DNA of 64,000 nucleotides from Sycobia sp. Sy_11 (GCA_018907035.1 JACCIC010000137.1:558001-622000), one strand, 5' to 3'. Numbered from the stretch's first letter, positions 11,166-24,233 are shown. A program made the numbers and translations. Notes: generated by a model not told the origin, from the letters alone.

Positions 11166-11274
11166 GCCTATTGAATATTAGAAATTTAACTTGGTTTCGC
11201 ATTAACTCTTATGAGAGACCCGCCGGAAATAACATTTATTTTATTAAGAATTATTTAAAAAATTAAAAGATCCT

Positions 11275-11570
11275 ATTCATGAATAAGACACGTATTAATT
11301 ATTTCCTAAAGATTTTAATGATATCTTGAAAGTTAAATGTGAATGGTAATTTTTAGGAGATATTTCAATAAAAAAGCGATCATATCATGTGTTCCCGGAA
11401 GTACAATGTATGTCGTACAGGCGGGCTGACAGACGAGGTTCTACAACGCAACGAGCGCGTAATTCAAAATAGCATGAGATATATGAAATATTATAACCAA
11501 AATTATTATTATAATAATTTCTTATTATTATTATTATTATAATATCAGGGTGATTGTATATTATACATAA
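11275..11570 (+). repeat. dispersed repeat family 2, copy A, ending in an (ATT)-rich tail
   Basis: The first part resembles 16815-17000 (both contain an AAGCGRT-like block followed by CATGTGTTCCCGGAAGTA-like sequence, then ACAGGCRRGCTGACA). The second part, from GCTGACAGACGA to GCATGAGATATAT, matches 54185-54275 on the opposite strand, and in both copies is followed by an ATT-rich stretch. No coding capacity was seen. Confidence 0.65.
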
Positions 11571-12240
11571 GTATTGTAGAAGTATTTATATATCAATATG
11601 ACTTTCGACTTTTTCTTAGATTAACTATGACAAATAACACACAAAAATACTTCCAACGTTAAGAAAGGAAATTGAATTTCAAATAAATAATGATCCTGAT
11701 TCTAAATATTATTTACAAAGTTCAAATTGAAAGAATAAAAAAGACTTTTTTATTACGAAAGAAACTGTAAATATTATTCAATATACTTTCTTGAATCGTT
11801 CTTTTCATTTTCATCAACAATGTGATTTGGAATTTTTCAATATCAATGAAATAGATTTTTAAATAATTTGATAAATAAATTAAATTTAAAACACAAATAG
11901 TTGCAAAATTAGCCTACTGTTACATCAATTTGCAGTTCGCTTTGGCTGTTCAGGCAGCACACGCACGCACATTGGAACAGTTCAAGATATAACTAATATC
12001 AAAATGAAAAGTACACATTTATTTAAAAATAATTTCCACAGCTTATTACGATAAATTAGGACAACATTACTAATGAAAGACCTTCAAAAATATTATGTTT
12101 TGTTATCTTATACCTGTTTCAATTATTGGTATTTAATTAAAAATATTATTCTATTTATTTATAAAATAAATAATTGAATGAATAATTTAATTTTATTGTT
12201 TTTTTTAATTATTTTAAAATTCTTGTGAATTTGAGTTGTA
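11571..12240. other. AT-rich DNA, nothing recognised
   Basis: Contains only short chance frames; a CACACGCACGCACA patch lies at about 11957-11972. Confidence 0.5.
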
Positions 12241-13351
12241 CGTTTCCGAGTTAAATATCTCCCTTCCGCTTTTTGCTCTTCATTCAACACTTTATAAAAA
12301 GTGTTACAGTGGTCGGATTTATTTCAAATATGTGCCGTTTTGTTCGATAATCTGTTTCCCTCTAGACGGCAACTTCATAATACCCCACTCGTAGAAACCC
12401 CTCTCCTTATTTGCGAAGAACTCGGACAGCCACTTTTTACAAGCCTCTTTTGAGTCCAACCTTACACCATCAAGGACGTCCGACATGGGCATGAACAGGT
12501 GGTAATCACTTCGCGCTATGTCCGGGCTATATGGTGGATGGGATAAAATCTCCTATCCAAACTCCGGTAGCTTCTAACGAGTCATCAACGAAGTGTGTGG
12601 TCTCGTGTTGTCCTGGTGGAAGACGACACCCTTCCTGTTGGCCAATTGTGGATGCTTCTGGTCGATAGTCTGCTTCAACTGATTCAATTGTTCACAGTAG
12701 ATGGTAGAATTAAGCGTCTAGCCATATGGGAGCAGCTCATAGTGGATGATTCCCTTCCAATCGCACCAAACACACAGCAAAACGTTCCTGGCCGTCAATC
12801 CCAGCTTGGCCACTGTTTGGGACTTTTTTTGCGAAGAATATTTTTTTGCGTCAAATCATGCGGCACCCAGACATCAAGCTTTTTTTTGTATCCAGCCTGC
12901 TGCAGACGGTTTAAAATGGTTTGGTGACTAACTCTTATCTCCTGGGCGATGTCACGAGATGTCACATGCCGGTCTAACTCGATAAATTACAGGATTTGAT
13001 CGATATTCGTCATCATAGGTCTTTCGCCGGCTGGCTTATCCATGGTATCGTTTTTACCGGCACTGAATCGTCGAAACCATTCCTCTGCGGTTTGAAGTGA
13101 TAGCGTGCCATCCCCAAAAACAACATGAATCTTACGGAACGTTTCTCTAGCGAGTTTCCCTTTGGCGAAGGAAAACGTTAAAATATCTTTTGAACGCAAT
13201 ATCCAAACTAATCATGCATGGCGTCGTTTTATACGTTATGGCAAGACCTTTCAAATGATGTATAGTATTGCCAGATACGAGCTCTGTAGCGCTTTGTACA
13301 TAGCGGCGAAATTCATAAGACAAAAAGGCGGAAGGGAGATATTTAAGAACC
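12241..13351 (-). mobile_element. mariner transposon with both terminal repeats and internal deletion
   Basis: Inverted ends are visible: TTAAATATCTCCCTTCCGCT at 12251-12270 and its complement at about 13325-13346, both next to TA. On the minus strand the transposase runs from AKGKLARETFRKI (about 13160) through HTH blocks (EEWFRRFSAG; RPMMTNIDQI; HVTSRDIAQEI), then LDVWVPHDLTQKN jumps directly to QTVAKLGLTARNVLL, so about 50 residues including the first catalytic aspartate are deleted. The second catalytic block (VVFHQDNTRPHTS, about 12590-12630) and the third (SDYHLF, about 12500-12517) remain. Several stops. Same family as 6990-8000, with a different deletion. Confidence 0.85.
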
Positions 13352-14528
13352 TAATATATTAGCAAGAACAGAGATATATTAAATTAAAAATGTGGTTCTC
13401 AGTTATTTTTATTCTTTTTCTAGTATAAAATCTCATTCATTTCTATTCTATTTCAAGTTACTGAGTTTCGATCGTTGCGTTTAGTTCGAATTATCACCGC
13501 ATCACTCGCTGTCTCTGTCTGTCTGTTTTTTAATAGGATATAAAAAAAGATATATTCTTCAAAAAAAGGAGCGCTCTGAATTAATTTAACATATCTGGAA
13601 CTACACAGCTGTATTCCGTGGGTTTAGCCTTAATTAAATTGATGCACTAAGTCTGTATCTGAAGTTGTTTTGACCTTATCACTTCAGAGTCAAGGTCAAT
13701 GAAGGTGATGTGCAGGTCAAACCTAGCAATATGGTTTGAATCATTGCAGAAGATATATATTTATGTTTCTGGAGTTACTGTGTTCGGGTTTTATGTTATT
13801 TTGTCCTCCAATAAAAAGAAAGCTGAAGATTTCTCCAAAGTCAAGTTGAGAATATACCCAGGGAAACATTTAAAATTGGTTTTTAGATTTTGAAAGCGCT
13901 TGACACCAATTTGTTTCCATTCAACCGTTCGCATTTCTGTCAATATTATTATTCAGATAAATTTCTGAATCTATTCTCGTGAAAGTAATTTGCCAGTAAA
14001 ATTACAAAAATATTTTTGCTATACACGTATTTATCATCATAATTTAGATCGTATAATTATAAATAGAAATTTACTCTAGAAAAAATAATATATGTGACAT
14101 AAATCCCGTATAAAACGCCTACATACAGGCAACCACCGACGCGGAAGAGAGGCTTATTCCACTCTCGATCACTACGTGGCTTAATGCCGTTGCAGAGCGT
14201 CCTAACACAACAACAACCGTTCCAACGGTATAAGTCCGGGGAAAAGACAAGTCTCGACGATTCGCTTGCGATAAGCTTTTGCTAACCATTACTCTACCGT
14301 GACTCTACCATTATAATACTTACGTACTTTTCATTCCATCGTTTGAGTTGAGTATTTTCTCTTGTTTTTCACTTTAATACTTATTTTTATTATCTTTCCC
14401 ACGGAATACTTTTTGATTTTGAGTTGGTCTTTCCAGACATTCAAAATTGTGGTATTCAGCGTAACAAATCACGGAGTCTACAACAAAATCATCAGTCTAC
14501 AACAGAAATGCCCTTCCTTGAGCAAAAA
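13352..14528. other. intergenic, GC-richer patch at about 14100-14340
   Basis: No gene recognised. The patch just upstream of the piggyBac frame has a CCGTTCCAACGG palindrome and could be that element's leader, but no TTAA-flanked piggyBac terminus was found. Confidence 0.4.
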
Positions 14529-16140
14529 TAATGAGTACTTGGAGTAGTGGTGAATCAGAACCAGAAGAGGAGTATGCTGACGATAGGACTGGTTAATGAC
14601 AACCAAATGCTTCTTCATAAATCTTTGATGATTCTGGGATAGATGACGGTGTATTTTTCGATTTGTCAATTTCTCTTCCATAAAAAACTTTGTAGGTCAT
14701 ACTAATTTTTATGAAAATATTCCTATACCAAAGCATACTTCATTAGCTTACTTTGAATTATTTATGAATTCAAATATTTTCAAAGTAATTTTGGAACAAA
14801 GAAATCTCATTCAGAAGCAAAACTCCGATCCATTCCATTTTCATATGGCTCCATGGAAAGATATAACAGTAGAAGAGTTACCAATCTTTGGTGCTCTACC
14901 TATCAACATGGGCCATGTTCATAAGTGCAATGTCAAAAATCATTGGAGTATGGATCCTCTATTATCTACTCCAATATTCAGAAAATACATGACCCGTCAT
15001 AGATATCTCCAAATTTTACGTTTTCTGCATTTTGAAAATAATAGAGACAATGCATTCTCCTACAAGAACCGTCGTCTGTGGAAAATTAAACCTGTAATAG
15101 ATTTTCTAAATTAGAAGTTTTCCTCTACTTTGGATCCTGGGAAAAAGCTTTGCATTGATGAAAGTTTGATGCGGTGGAAAGGAAGATTAAAGTTCAAGCC
15201 TTCAAAAGACATAGGTTTGGTATAAAATTTTTTGAATTGGTTGATTGTGAGACTGGATTCCTATTACGATTCATTATCTATACAGGAGCTGATATGGATT
15301 ATGAAAAATTTTATTTGGGAATCTCTGGAGACATAGTAATTGATTTTCTAATACCATATTTCAACAAAGGTCTTGTTATCTTCATAGATAAATTGTACTC
15401 GTCTCCTCAACTTGCTAATTCTTTGCATGACAAAGGTACTCGTATGTATGGAACCGTGAAGAAAAGCAGAAAAGGAATACCCAAGCTTGTCAATAAATTG
15501 AACCGAGGTGAAATTGAAGTAGTTCATACCCATTCCTGGTTAGCAATAAAGTGGATAATGAAATTGGTTACGTAAGTACAGGGAAGTAACATTGGAGTAT
15601 TAATAAAGATATTATAAAATCAATATATATAGTGCACTACAATAAAAATATGGGAGGGACTGACAGTATAGACAGACAATTTTCATTGGCAGAAACGATT
15701 AAAAAATCTACTGAATGGTATCGAAAATTTTTTTTTTCACTTACTTAATTTGGTTCTGGTAAGTTCTCATGCATTACATAAAATTAAAAGTACCACTAAC
15801 AAAAAGATTTCTTATCCTGATTTTCGGATAGAAGTGGTGAGAGGCTTACTGGGGATAAATTCTGATGACTGCCGTCATTCATATCAGTCGAATAACTCGA
15901 TTTACTGGGAAACACTTTCCTAAGACAATTGATCAAGGGAAAAAGAAAGAAGGCAATTGCTGTTTACGTCTCAGAAATAAAGCTAGACATCGAAGCACTT
16001 ATGAGTCTAAAACTTGTCAAGTTGTTCTATGTATAGATCCGTGTTTTAAAACTTATCACACTAAAGAAGTCTTACCTTTTAAAAAATTATAAAAAATTAA
16101 AGAAAGTCATAAAGCCAGACGTTATCAATATATTCATGTA
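14529..16140 (+). pseudogene. piggyBac-type transposase, decayed
   Basis: An acidic N-terminus (MSTWSSGESEPEEEYADD, 14531-14584) is followed after stops by the DDE_Tnp_1_7 core. Recognisable blocks: an HTSLAYFELFM-like region (about 14730), RKYMTRHRYLQILRFLHFEN (14980-15039), LDPGKKLCIDESLMRWKGR with the first aspartate (about 15130-15186), then after a frameshift YTGADMDYEKF and LVIFIDKLYSSPQLA with a second aspartate position (about 15375-15415), GTVKKSRKGIP, and NMGGTDSIDRQFS with a third (about 15649-15686). A cysteine-rich C-terminus typical of the family follows (CQVVLCIDPCFKTYHT, about 16015-16062). Several frameshifts and stops; inactive. Terminal repeats not identified. Confidence 0.88.
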
Positions 16141-16814
16141 GATATTAGAAAAGCAATGTGAGAAAAATAAAAAATAGACTTCTGACAAAATGGAAAAATG
16201 TATAAAAAATGAAAAAATGTATAAAAACAAAAGAAAATATAAAAAATAAAAAGAAAATGGAAAAAGAAGCTACATTACTTTCTACATCCACGTCGTTGGA
16301 TAAAGGTTGGATAAAGCAGAAAGAGAATAGAAGGCCTCAAAACTCCATATTTCTAAAAAAAGCACAAATCAAAACAACACATAAACCCTGAGATGGCCAT
16401 ATACCCAGAAGAATGAGTATAATTACGTCTATTCATAATCAAACAAGTGTCAGATTCAGATGTTGCATCTCGGAATACTCTTAGATATAATTTTTGGATA
16501 TGTATAATACTTTCTGCATTGGACCTTGAAGTGACCTTATTTAACCTCGCATAATCGTGATTATGAGCAGTTATGACCGATCAGACTCCAGATTTGGATG
16601 TGATTTTAAAATATGATTTTATTCCTATTTTACCTAGCTAATAATTTTTCATGAGCCTCCAGGGCCGGAAAGCCCATATATCGGATCGATCCATGATAGG
16701 GCCATTGTACATAGTTGATGGGTGATCCAAGATACGAATTTGGACACTTTCAAAGGAGGTTTCGAAACCTCAAAACCCGACTCTTCAAAGGTCATTAGAG
16801 TCTCTCCAAAATGC
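16141..16814. other. spacer downstream of piggyBac, A-rich then mixed
   Basis: A-rich lysine-coding stretch (16150-16390) followed by unremarkable sequence. A motif around 16500-16560 (GACCTTGAAGTGACCTTAT) loosely resembles one at about 13670-13700. Confidence 0.3.
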
Positions 16815-17005
16815 AAAATTCTATTGATAAATAGAATGCGTATTGATTATTTGTTAGGAATTAAAATGATGTCAATATAGTTATGTGTTAACGGTAATTT
16901 TGAGAAGATATTTATTCATCAAAGCGGTAATATCGTGTGCATGCGGAAGTAAAATATCTGCAGTACAGGCAAGCTGACAAAGAGATAAAAAATTTTTAGT
17001 GACTT
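16815..17005 (+). repeat. dispersed repeat family 2, copy B
   Basis: Resembles 11275-11440 in the same orientation, including GTACAGGCAAGCTGACA near the end. It lacks the later part and the ATT-rich tail seen in copy A. Confidence 0.55.
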
Positions 17006-17139
17006 CACTGGCTCAGATTAGTTGAATTTTTAGCTAATCACTAGCTCAAATGTGGCCATAATAATGTTCTTTAGCATTGAATAGTGGAAAGTTCATCAGA
17101 TAACACAATTCGTTGACGACCTAGAGTTCTCGCATCTGT

Positions 17140-18900
17140 GACTCCGAATATGCAGGATATGCAGGAGGAGGATTCGAACCTACTAAAACCACTTTCCATT
17201 CGATGGCATAAATGCAGCTCGGGAACTGTGTACAGAGACATTCTTTTGTGGAACAGAAGATTCTTACAAAAGCAAGATACCCTAGACTACTTCTCTGGAC
17301 TATCTAGTATCTGCTGGATAATACTCTCCGGCCCAAAAGGACATATGTCAAGACGAAATGCATGGCATTGGAAAAACGCGTGTAACGCGTCGTCCAGGAA
17401 GCGCCACAGTGGGCATAGGCCGGGTCCGGTACTTCCCAATCTTGTGGAAATAGAATCAGAATCGGCCATGCCTCGATAAAAACTGTATAAGGTGGCAATT
17501 ATCCTCCCCATTCTGCACTTGGATCCACGTCTCTAACTGACTGATCAGACAAGCTGTCTATCGACCGCACGCATCCCTCGCCTAGCACTTCTCCCATTTG
17601 GTTATCGTAGCAGTTTTGGCCCATTTTGCCGCCTCCGTTCTACTGAGAATGTTTTTCTCTAGGTGGATAACCTTCTTTTCCTCTGCTTGAAGATGAATGG
17701 AAATAACACATGCAATAACTAGCACCGCCGACTGAGTCATCATGCGATAGGACCTCACGATGCATAGTGCTTCTCTTCTTTTCCATTACTTGTGGGCTTT
17801 CAGTGCATTGGCCCATATATTCGCTCCACATGGCATGATGGATTCGGCTGCTTTTATCAGCAGACGCCGCTTACTGTACAGAACCCTGAGCCACCCCAGC
17901 TCTCTTTCTCCCCTGGCCATCAGATGTCTCATAAACCAGGAAATGGTACCTGAAGTAGTCACCCATTATCCTAAATATATAGGGCGGCGTTCGAAAATCT
18001 CTTTCCATGGTTTGTCAAACATTAACCCATCGAACAGAGTTGAAGACATTACGAACTTTAAGAGTCGACAGAAGGCATACAGATCAGGAGTAATTATTAC
18101 CCCTCTCCGTATCACTCGCCGCATGTAGAACCTCAAGGACTGCATCTACCGTCGATCGGCACCTTTGAAATCCTGACTGTCTGTCCACCAAATTACCGGC
18201 AACAATGACGGTATCGAGAATGCCTTGCTTTAATAGTCTTCCCATCAGTTTATCCGGAGCATCTAACATATACAAAGGTCGATACGACATGAATATCTCA
18301 GGTGGACTCTTACCGTTGTAGAAAGCCACAAGTTTTGCCACCTTCCAACTAGGATAAAATAATTAAGCCATTAAGCAGGCATTGTATATCGAAATAAGAA
18401 GTTCTGGATGTATGTCCACTGCTATTTTAAGCACCTGCCTTGGAATTTCGTCGAGTCCTGGAGCCCTCTTGTACCGCATGCATTTTATGGCTCTGAGGAG
18501 TTCATCCTTGCAGAACAGAGAGATAACCCTTTCTCCTTCCAGTATCACTGGATCAGATCTGTGAAGGTGGGTTGGAAATATACAATATGCTGCAGTGCGT
18601 CTGAGTCACAAGTGCCCATGTGTCTATGTGTGCACCAAGTTTTTCAGCAACTATCGTGTATCCCAAATCCCATGAGTTCCTGTCCAGGTTCTCACACAGC
18701 ATCTTCCAGGATCGGCGTTTGTTGTCGTTAATAGCTCATCGAAGAGCTTTTTTGGATAACTTATATTCAGCACTCCACAAAGTCATATCTTTTCCGCTTT
18801 TCCTAGCTGTCTCTGATAGCTGCCTAAGACACAAACATCTATGCCTGAGATCAGCTATCTCCTCCAGGCACCATGGTCAGAATAACGTTTAAATTATATA
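17140..18900 (-). pseudogene. R1-clade LINE ORF2 remnant
   Basis: On the minus strand, from high to low coordinates: the linker after the endonuclease (AEYKLSKKALR, about 18740-18780), RT N-terminal blocks CMRYKRAPGLDEIP (about 18450-18490), KSPPEIFMSYRPLYML (about 18265-18315) and VDRQSGFQRCRSTVDAVLEV (about 18130-18190), NVFNSVRWVN (about 18010-18045), then a jump that removes the catalytic YADD region to a thumb-like stretch (AAESIMPCGANIWANALKA, about 17790-17850). A C-terminal cysteine/histidine region (LHAFFQCHAF, about 17345-17385) follows. R1-type LINEs copy themselves by target-primed reverse transcription. Multiple stops and at least one large internal deletion make it dead. Confidence 0.8.
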
Positions 18901-19169
18901 TTAACGAAAAAAGTATGTCCACTGCTCCTCCGTCATTGCTCATCTGAGCAGAAGAAAAGAACGCCTTACTTTCGAAAAAAAGTTGGACAAAACTTCTGAA
19001 CAAAATCATAAATATGTATTTTCAGACTCTGATTATAAATATAATGGAGGAAAATGATGAAATTAAAAATTTAATTATAAAATGGTCAAAAACTGTAAAA
19101 CATAGTATGCGACCATTTTTGGTTTCGAAACAAATTTTCAAACAAAAATTTTAGATCTTATAGAAATAA

Positions 19170-19353
19170 ATTGGTGTTGGGGACAGTCAGACTGCACTTT
19201 ACTAACAAAGAATTTTTTCAGCTAATATTTTATTTTCAGATTAGTCTACGGGGGTGAATGTAAACAAGGACAGTCTGACTGTCATTATAATTTTAATTTA
19301 ATTTTTAATTTAATTTTTATTTTTAATTTTTATTTTAGTTTTATTTATTTTTA

Positions 19354-19384
<31 letters not shown>

Positions 19385-19436
19385 TTTGGATTGAATTGAT
19401 TGGATTGTAAGACCAATAAAAAAATATTTATTAATT
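19170..19436 (+). mobile_element. 5'-truncated PLE end with 8-bp target duplication
   Basis: The 267-bp insert begins inside the intron-like segment (GTGTTGGGGACAGTCAGACT), retains TTTACTAACAAAG and both CAG acceptors unspliced, the palindrome at 19268-19282 and the T-rich/ATTTT tract, and ends at AATATTTATTAATT. AGAAATAA is repeated at 19162-19169 and 19437-19444. It closely resembles 62870-63204. The hammerhead motif and the terminal extension are both absent. Confidence 0.75.
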
Positions 19437-19444
19437 AGAAATAA

Positions 19445-20434
19445 TTTATTTATATTCTATCCATTTTTCTCTAATAATTAACGAGAAAAACGTAATAAAT
19501 GATGAGTGTATCGAGCTTCTAATCAGTCCCAAGCCATAATCGATAAGTCATAGGTCTACCTTCCCGATTAAATAATGCAGTGCAAAGCGTGGTATAAGCG
19601 CTTTATAATTTTGCGTGTAGCTCATAAAATGAAAGTTATAATGCAACAACATATAGAATATAAAAAAACCGTTTTAGTAAGATTGAGTAGTTTTGTTTAA
19701 ATAAATCTTCAAGAAACTGAAAATTATTTTACGTACCATCATTTTTATACTATTATATACTTCTTTATATTTTTATGCTTTTATGGTCTGCATCGTAAAA
19801 TTCTAAATTGGAAAATTTTCTCTATAATATTTATTTTTCTAACCTAATTATGATAAAGATATTTAAATTAGAAAAATAATATGCATGACTCTTTAATTTA
19901 TTATAAATATATATTTGTATAATAGAATACTTTTAAATACGCAGTAATTGAAGTGCTTTCAAAATTATAAAAATCTTTTATGCTCACATCGGAGTTCACC
20001 ATATAATAGCTTTACATTTATATGAATACATTTTATAGAACATTATTTGAGTGAAATAAGATTCTGGAAGATATATCATGTGATCCTATAATAGTGCGCC
20101 ACGTGAGATATCCATGGTATTACATGTTCTTTGTAAGCCTGTACTGTAATAGCAACTTTCTCAAGCTCTTGTTATTTATCCTCGTAATTTTTTTTTACAA
20201 TATGTATATATTAATTTAGAATAATTTTCACGATTATGGCAATTTGAAAAATACATATGCTAATACAATAAAAAGTACGTTTTGCATAATGCAAATTGTG
20301 AATATAAGTTCGCTTGAATGCATCTGCTTTAATTGTAATTTTATAAGTCAGTTCACATTTATCCTCATAAATATTTATTTACCGTTTTGTAGAATATGTA
20401 TCTTAACTTCCAATAATCATCAGGATTGTAAAAA

Positions 20435-20436
<2 letters not shown>
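19445..20436. other. AT-rich DNA, nothing recognised
   Basis: No motif or coding frame supported. Confidence 0.5.
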
Positions 20437-20493
<57 letters not shown>

Positions 20494-20494
20494 C
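20437..20494. repeat. (TA)n followed by (TG)n microsatellite
   Basis: About 42 bases of perfect TA then about 15 bases of TG. Confidence 0.95.
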
Positions 20495-22159
20495 TAAATA
20501 ATAAGAAGAATAAAGGAAAGGAGAAAATCGAATAAGCAAATAAAATAACAATAGTATTATAAACACAAATATAATAATAAACACTAAAATTTATTGGCAT
20601 AAAAAAACCTCTTCTATATAACAGAGGAAAAAAGGCTTACAATATTTAAAAGATAAACAAATACAATAATTAAACGTTAGAAAATAATATAGTTATATCG
20701 AATGATCAGTCGCACTTTAATTGCACTTGTTGTTATTATCTTACCACTCGATGTGGTGCCTTACTAATTGTGGGAGGTGCATCAGGTACACCAGGTCAGT
20801 CCTGATGTCTCAGGCAACAAACCGCCCCTGATGCCCAAAGGGAGTTTGTATTCGCCTTTTTGCACCTCAAAAGCAGGTTAAACCTCTTCTACGAGGCAAA
20901 ATGCCCATGTGCACTGCTCGTCCAGCAAATCAAAAAGACAAAACACCACATAAGATGAACGAAAATAGTACACAGAAGTAAATTGCTTTAAAATATATTT
21001 TTCGAATATTACAAAATGCAGTCTCTAGCTCTCAAAACAATGAACCGGCTGTTTGCGCAACTAAAACCCGAATGTACGGGCAACAGATGGTGGCCCTCGG
21101 AAAAGCGGCTGGACCTTCATCTTAAACTTTTGTATATAAACTGTAAGCTAAACATCGTGACGCATATATATATGGAAAGTATAACTTAAATTAAGAGTAC
21201 GAACTATAGCACGAACAATATGCTTTAATCCTGTGTATAAATGTCTATTATATTTATTCCTGTCGACGAGGCTTTGAACACATAATTTTGTTATTATGGG
21301 CATTTGCCAATGGTTCGGTTCATCCAAGAAGTTATGTCACAATTTAAGTACTTCTCAAGATAGCTTTATTTTCTTTGCATATTTTCTCTGAAGATTTGAT
21401 TAATCTATTCCAAAAGAATTCTAATTTAAAGTACACAATTGATGAAAAGTAGTAAACAATTTTCATTATGATTATGTACTTTCTATATATTTAAATAGTG
21501 TCTATATATTTAAATTATTTAAAAGTATATTATTTCAGACTTAGAGTATACGTATATTTAAGTTCAATGGTGGATTTGTTCACTTATAAACTTTGTGGGA
21601 ACGGGCCAGGCGAGTTCATATCTACTTTTTTTCCACATGTGGACCAAATGATGTGAAAATAAACTTGACTATTGGTAAATAATATCATTTTTTATTAAGC
21701 TGCATTTCCGTTAAAACTATTTATTTTTTATTATTTTTAGAGTTTTAGATATATTTGTGTAAACTATACACGCTGTTATATATAGGGATGCATATAAAAT
21801 GCACTTAGCCAGTTGTTTTAATAATCCATTGTTTTAAGACGGTATTGTATGTATTTTTGTCATAATATATTACTGAATTCAGAAAATACAATTTTAAATT
21901 ATTTTAAATAAAAGTTTAGAATTATGCAGGTATGTGTATTGGACTTTCTAATCATTTAAGAGCTCTTCTCTACACTTTATTGTATTTATATAAATGATAT
22001 TTTTTCCTAATTACATATTCTTCTTTATTCTTAAAAAAAGGCTATAGCCTAAGATAGTAATGAAATGACATTTCAGGATTATATTCATTTATTTCTAATT
22101 TAAACAAAACAAAGTATTGAAATCAATTTTTACTAAGTCAAGAATATATACATACGTAT
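20495..22159. other. mostly AT-rich; GC-richer block at about 20740-21120
   Basis: The block (for example GTGCATCAGGTACACCAGGT and CAGGCAACAAACCGCCCCTG) stands out in composition and looks like the untranslated end of a mobile element on one strand, but no reading frame or terminus identifies it. Confidence 0.35.
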
Positions 22160-22510
22160 GAGTGACCACCCTGATAGAAATCTAACAATTTTCAATAGGT
22201 TGGAACGTAGTTTCTAGGTATTGAAAATAGAATCAATTTATCATAGCTTAAAATTAGTCAAATCTTAGAATGAAAAATCTGAACATTATCAATAAAATTA
22301 AAAAATAGGTAGAAACTAGGTTGGAAGCTGGAACTTTGATTTTGGCTGGTAAATGATGATTTTCATTCGGATGTAAGTTTCAATTACTACAATCGAAAAA
22401 ATTAATATTTATACTTTTTTATAATATTATATTATTTATACAATAAAAGGAACATCGTACGATACGTAAATAGTTTGAAAGAATTATAAATAATCATAAA
22501 ATATCAAGAT
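22160..22510 (+). repeat. dispersed repeat family 1, copy B
   Basis: Nearly collinear with 10805-11165 over about 350 bp with small indels. Confidence 0.7.
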
Positions 22511-22555
22511 GAAAAGTAACCATTTTTTAAAAATAATTTGCCCTACTTAAACACA

Positions 22556-22680
22556 TAGCCAATAAACTATATATTCATTGGCTCAACGGTTGTTTTTTTT
22601 TTATTTGTGATCGACCCATTTCCTTTAACAAAATAGGAAAATTAGATCATGTTGATCAAATTTTTACCTAACAAAATTTG
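22556..22680 (+). repeat. dispersed repeat family 3, copy A
   Basis: Matches 33684-33800 in the same orientation: AATAAACTATAT, then TTTAACAAAATAGGAAAATT and GATCATGTTGATCAAATTTT. Both copies lie beside family-1-like sequence, so families 1 and 3 may be parts of one element. Confidence 0.7.
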
Positions 22681-23529
22681 GTGCCTCCTGTGAGGTTATT
22701 CACGCAAGTAATCAATGGCAAAAAAAACTTAAAAAAAATTAATTTATGGACAATCATCGTCATCTTCAACAAAGGTTGTCTCCAGGGTTTACTTCAAGCG
22801 CCAATACGATTCGTCCAACCACATCACTACAAAGAACTTAACGTGTTTGCAAGTTACGTAAAGTATCTTTAATTTATATCTATAGTATATTAAAATTAGT
22901 ATATTTCACGAAGAACATATATCGTGCTTGTTTAAATTTAGTTAAATCTTCGTTAATATTATTGTTATGTTAGTTTCGTGCTTTATTATTAAATGATAGT
23001 TTATTCAAAATTTCAAAACAAAAAATATATACATGTATATGCTTGTGTATATAATAGTTTACAAATTCATTTATGGATTTATACTTAACAGATAAGTTAC
23101 GTGAAATACATTCAGTTTCTGAATAAAACAAGCCGGTTTATTTAAAATTAATATTGATTGTATAATTTAGAATACTTTCAATTCGTGAATTCAAAGACAT
23201 TCACATTCAAAGACACTCTATATAATTTATAGTGTATTTGTTTAAAACAAAAATCAATTGTTTAAATATATAGAAGCTTATTTCTTTATGGTAAATTCAT
23301 AATTTTAAAATTGACTTTCTCTACCTATTTATTAAATAGATCTAATAATTAATTTACTAAAAATCTATCAATTCTGTAATTCTGTATTAACAAATAAATT
23401 TATTATTATCAAAAAGGGAAAGAACAGAGTTAAGTTCATAAATTAATTTAATTTATTGTTTTATTTTATATATTAGTCTTTAAGATACAAAAGCAAATGA
23501 GAGATGTTTTGATTGAATTATTTAGTTAT
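22681..23529. other. AT-rich DNA, nothing recognised
   Basis: A 64-codon chance frame (22678-22872) has no family features. Confidence 0.5.
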
Positions 23530-23735
23530 ACGAGGGTAGATAGATAAGTTTCCGGACTAACCAAGAAAAACAACGTGTTTCAGAATTGTTTTTTTATTTC
23601 TCAACATAATCTCCTATAAGGTTGATACATTTCCATAGTGGTGTTCTAGTCTAGTAATGCCATCTCTATAGACTGATTCGTTAAGAGTGCTCCATACCGC
23701 GATCCCAGCGCCACGATGAACTATTCAAACGGAAA
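23530..23735 (-). mobile_element. 3' end of a mariner, C-terminal codons plus terminal repeat
   Basis: Minus strand reads NESVYRDGITRLEHHYGN (about 23630-23685), the family's usual C-terminal segment, then a short A-rich 3' UTR and the end TTGGTTAGTCCGGAAACTTA leading to ACCCTCGTA at about 23533, a mariner terminal repeat. Confidence 0.75.
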
Positions 23736-24233
23736 TGAAAATGTGTAAATCGTAGTTTTCGTTTTGCGTCCTCATTTTACGTTTTACAATGTTGAAACAA
23801 ATTTTATACGAATCTTTGAAAAATTCTACAACTGGGGGGTGTCCCTTATTGCTTTAATTATATGTTTCAAAGTTCGTTTAAAAAAATAAGAAAATGTTTA
23901 TCTAACTGTCGTCTGCACTATAGACCTCGCCGCTTTGCAGTAACATCAAATAACAACAAATATTATAAATTTTATACGTATAGTACAGATAAAACTTGGA
24001 TAGCCCCGGATGTAGAATTGAATAATGAATCAAATGAACTTTGTTTCATCTTTCTATTCATAGAATTGAGGGAGTAAAACGAAATATAAGATTTTATTAC
24101 GGTTATAATGCAAGTTGTCAATTCTGTAGATAAAAAAGTGAGAACTTTAATTTCTGATTTTTTGAATAGGTGGCGCTGAAGAAAATATTCAATGCCGTAC
24201 AAATCAAATAAAGAATTATGAAGCCTGGTGCAG

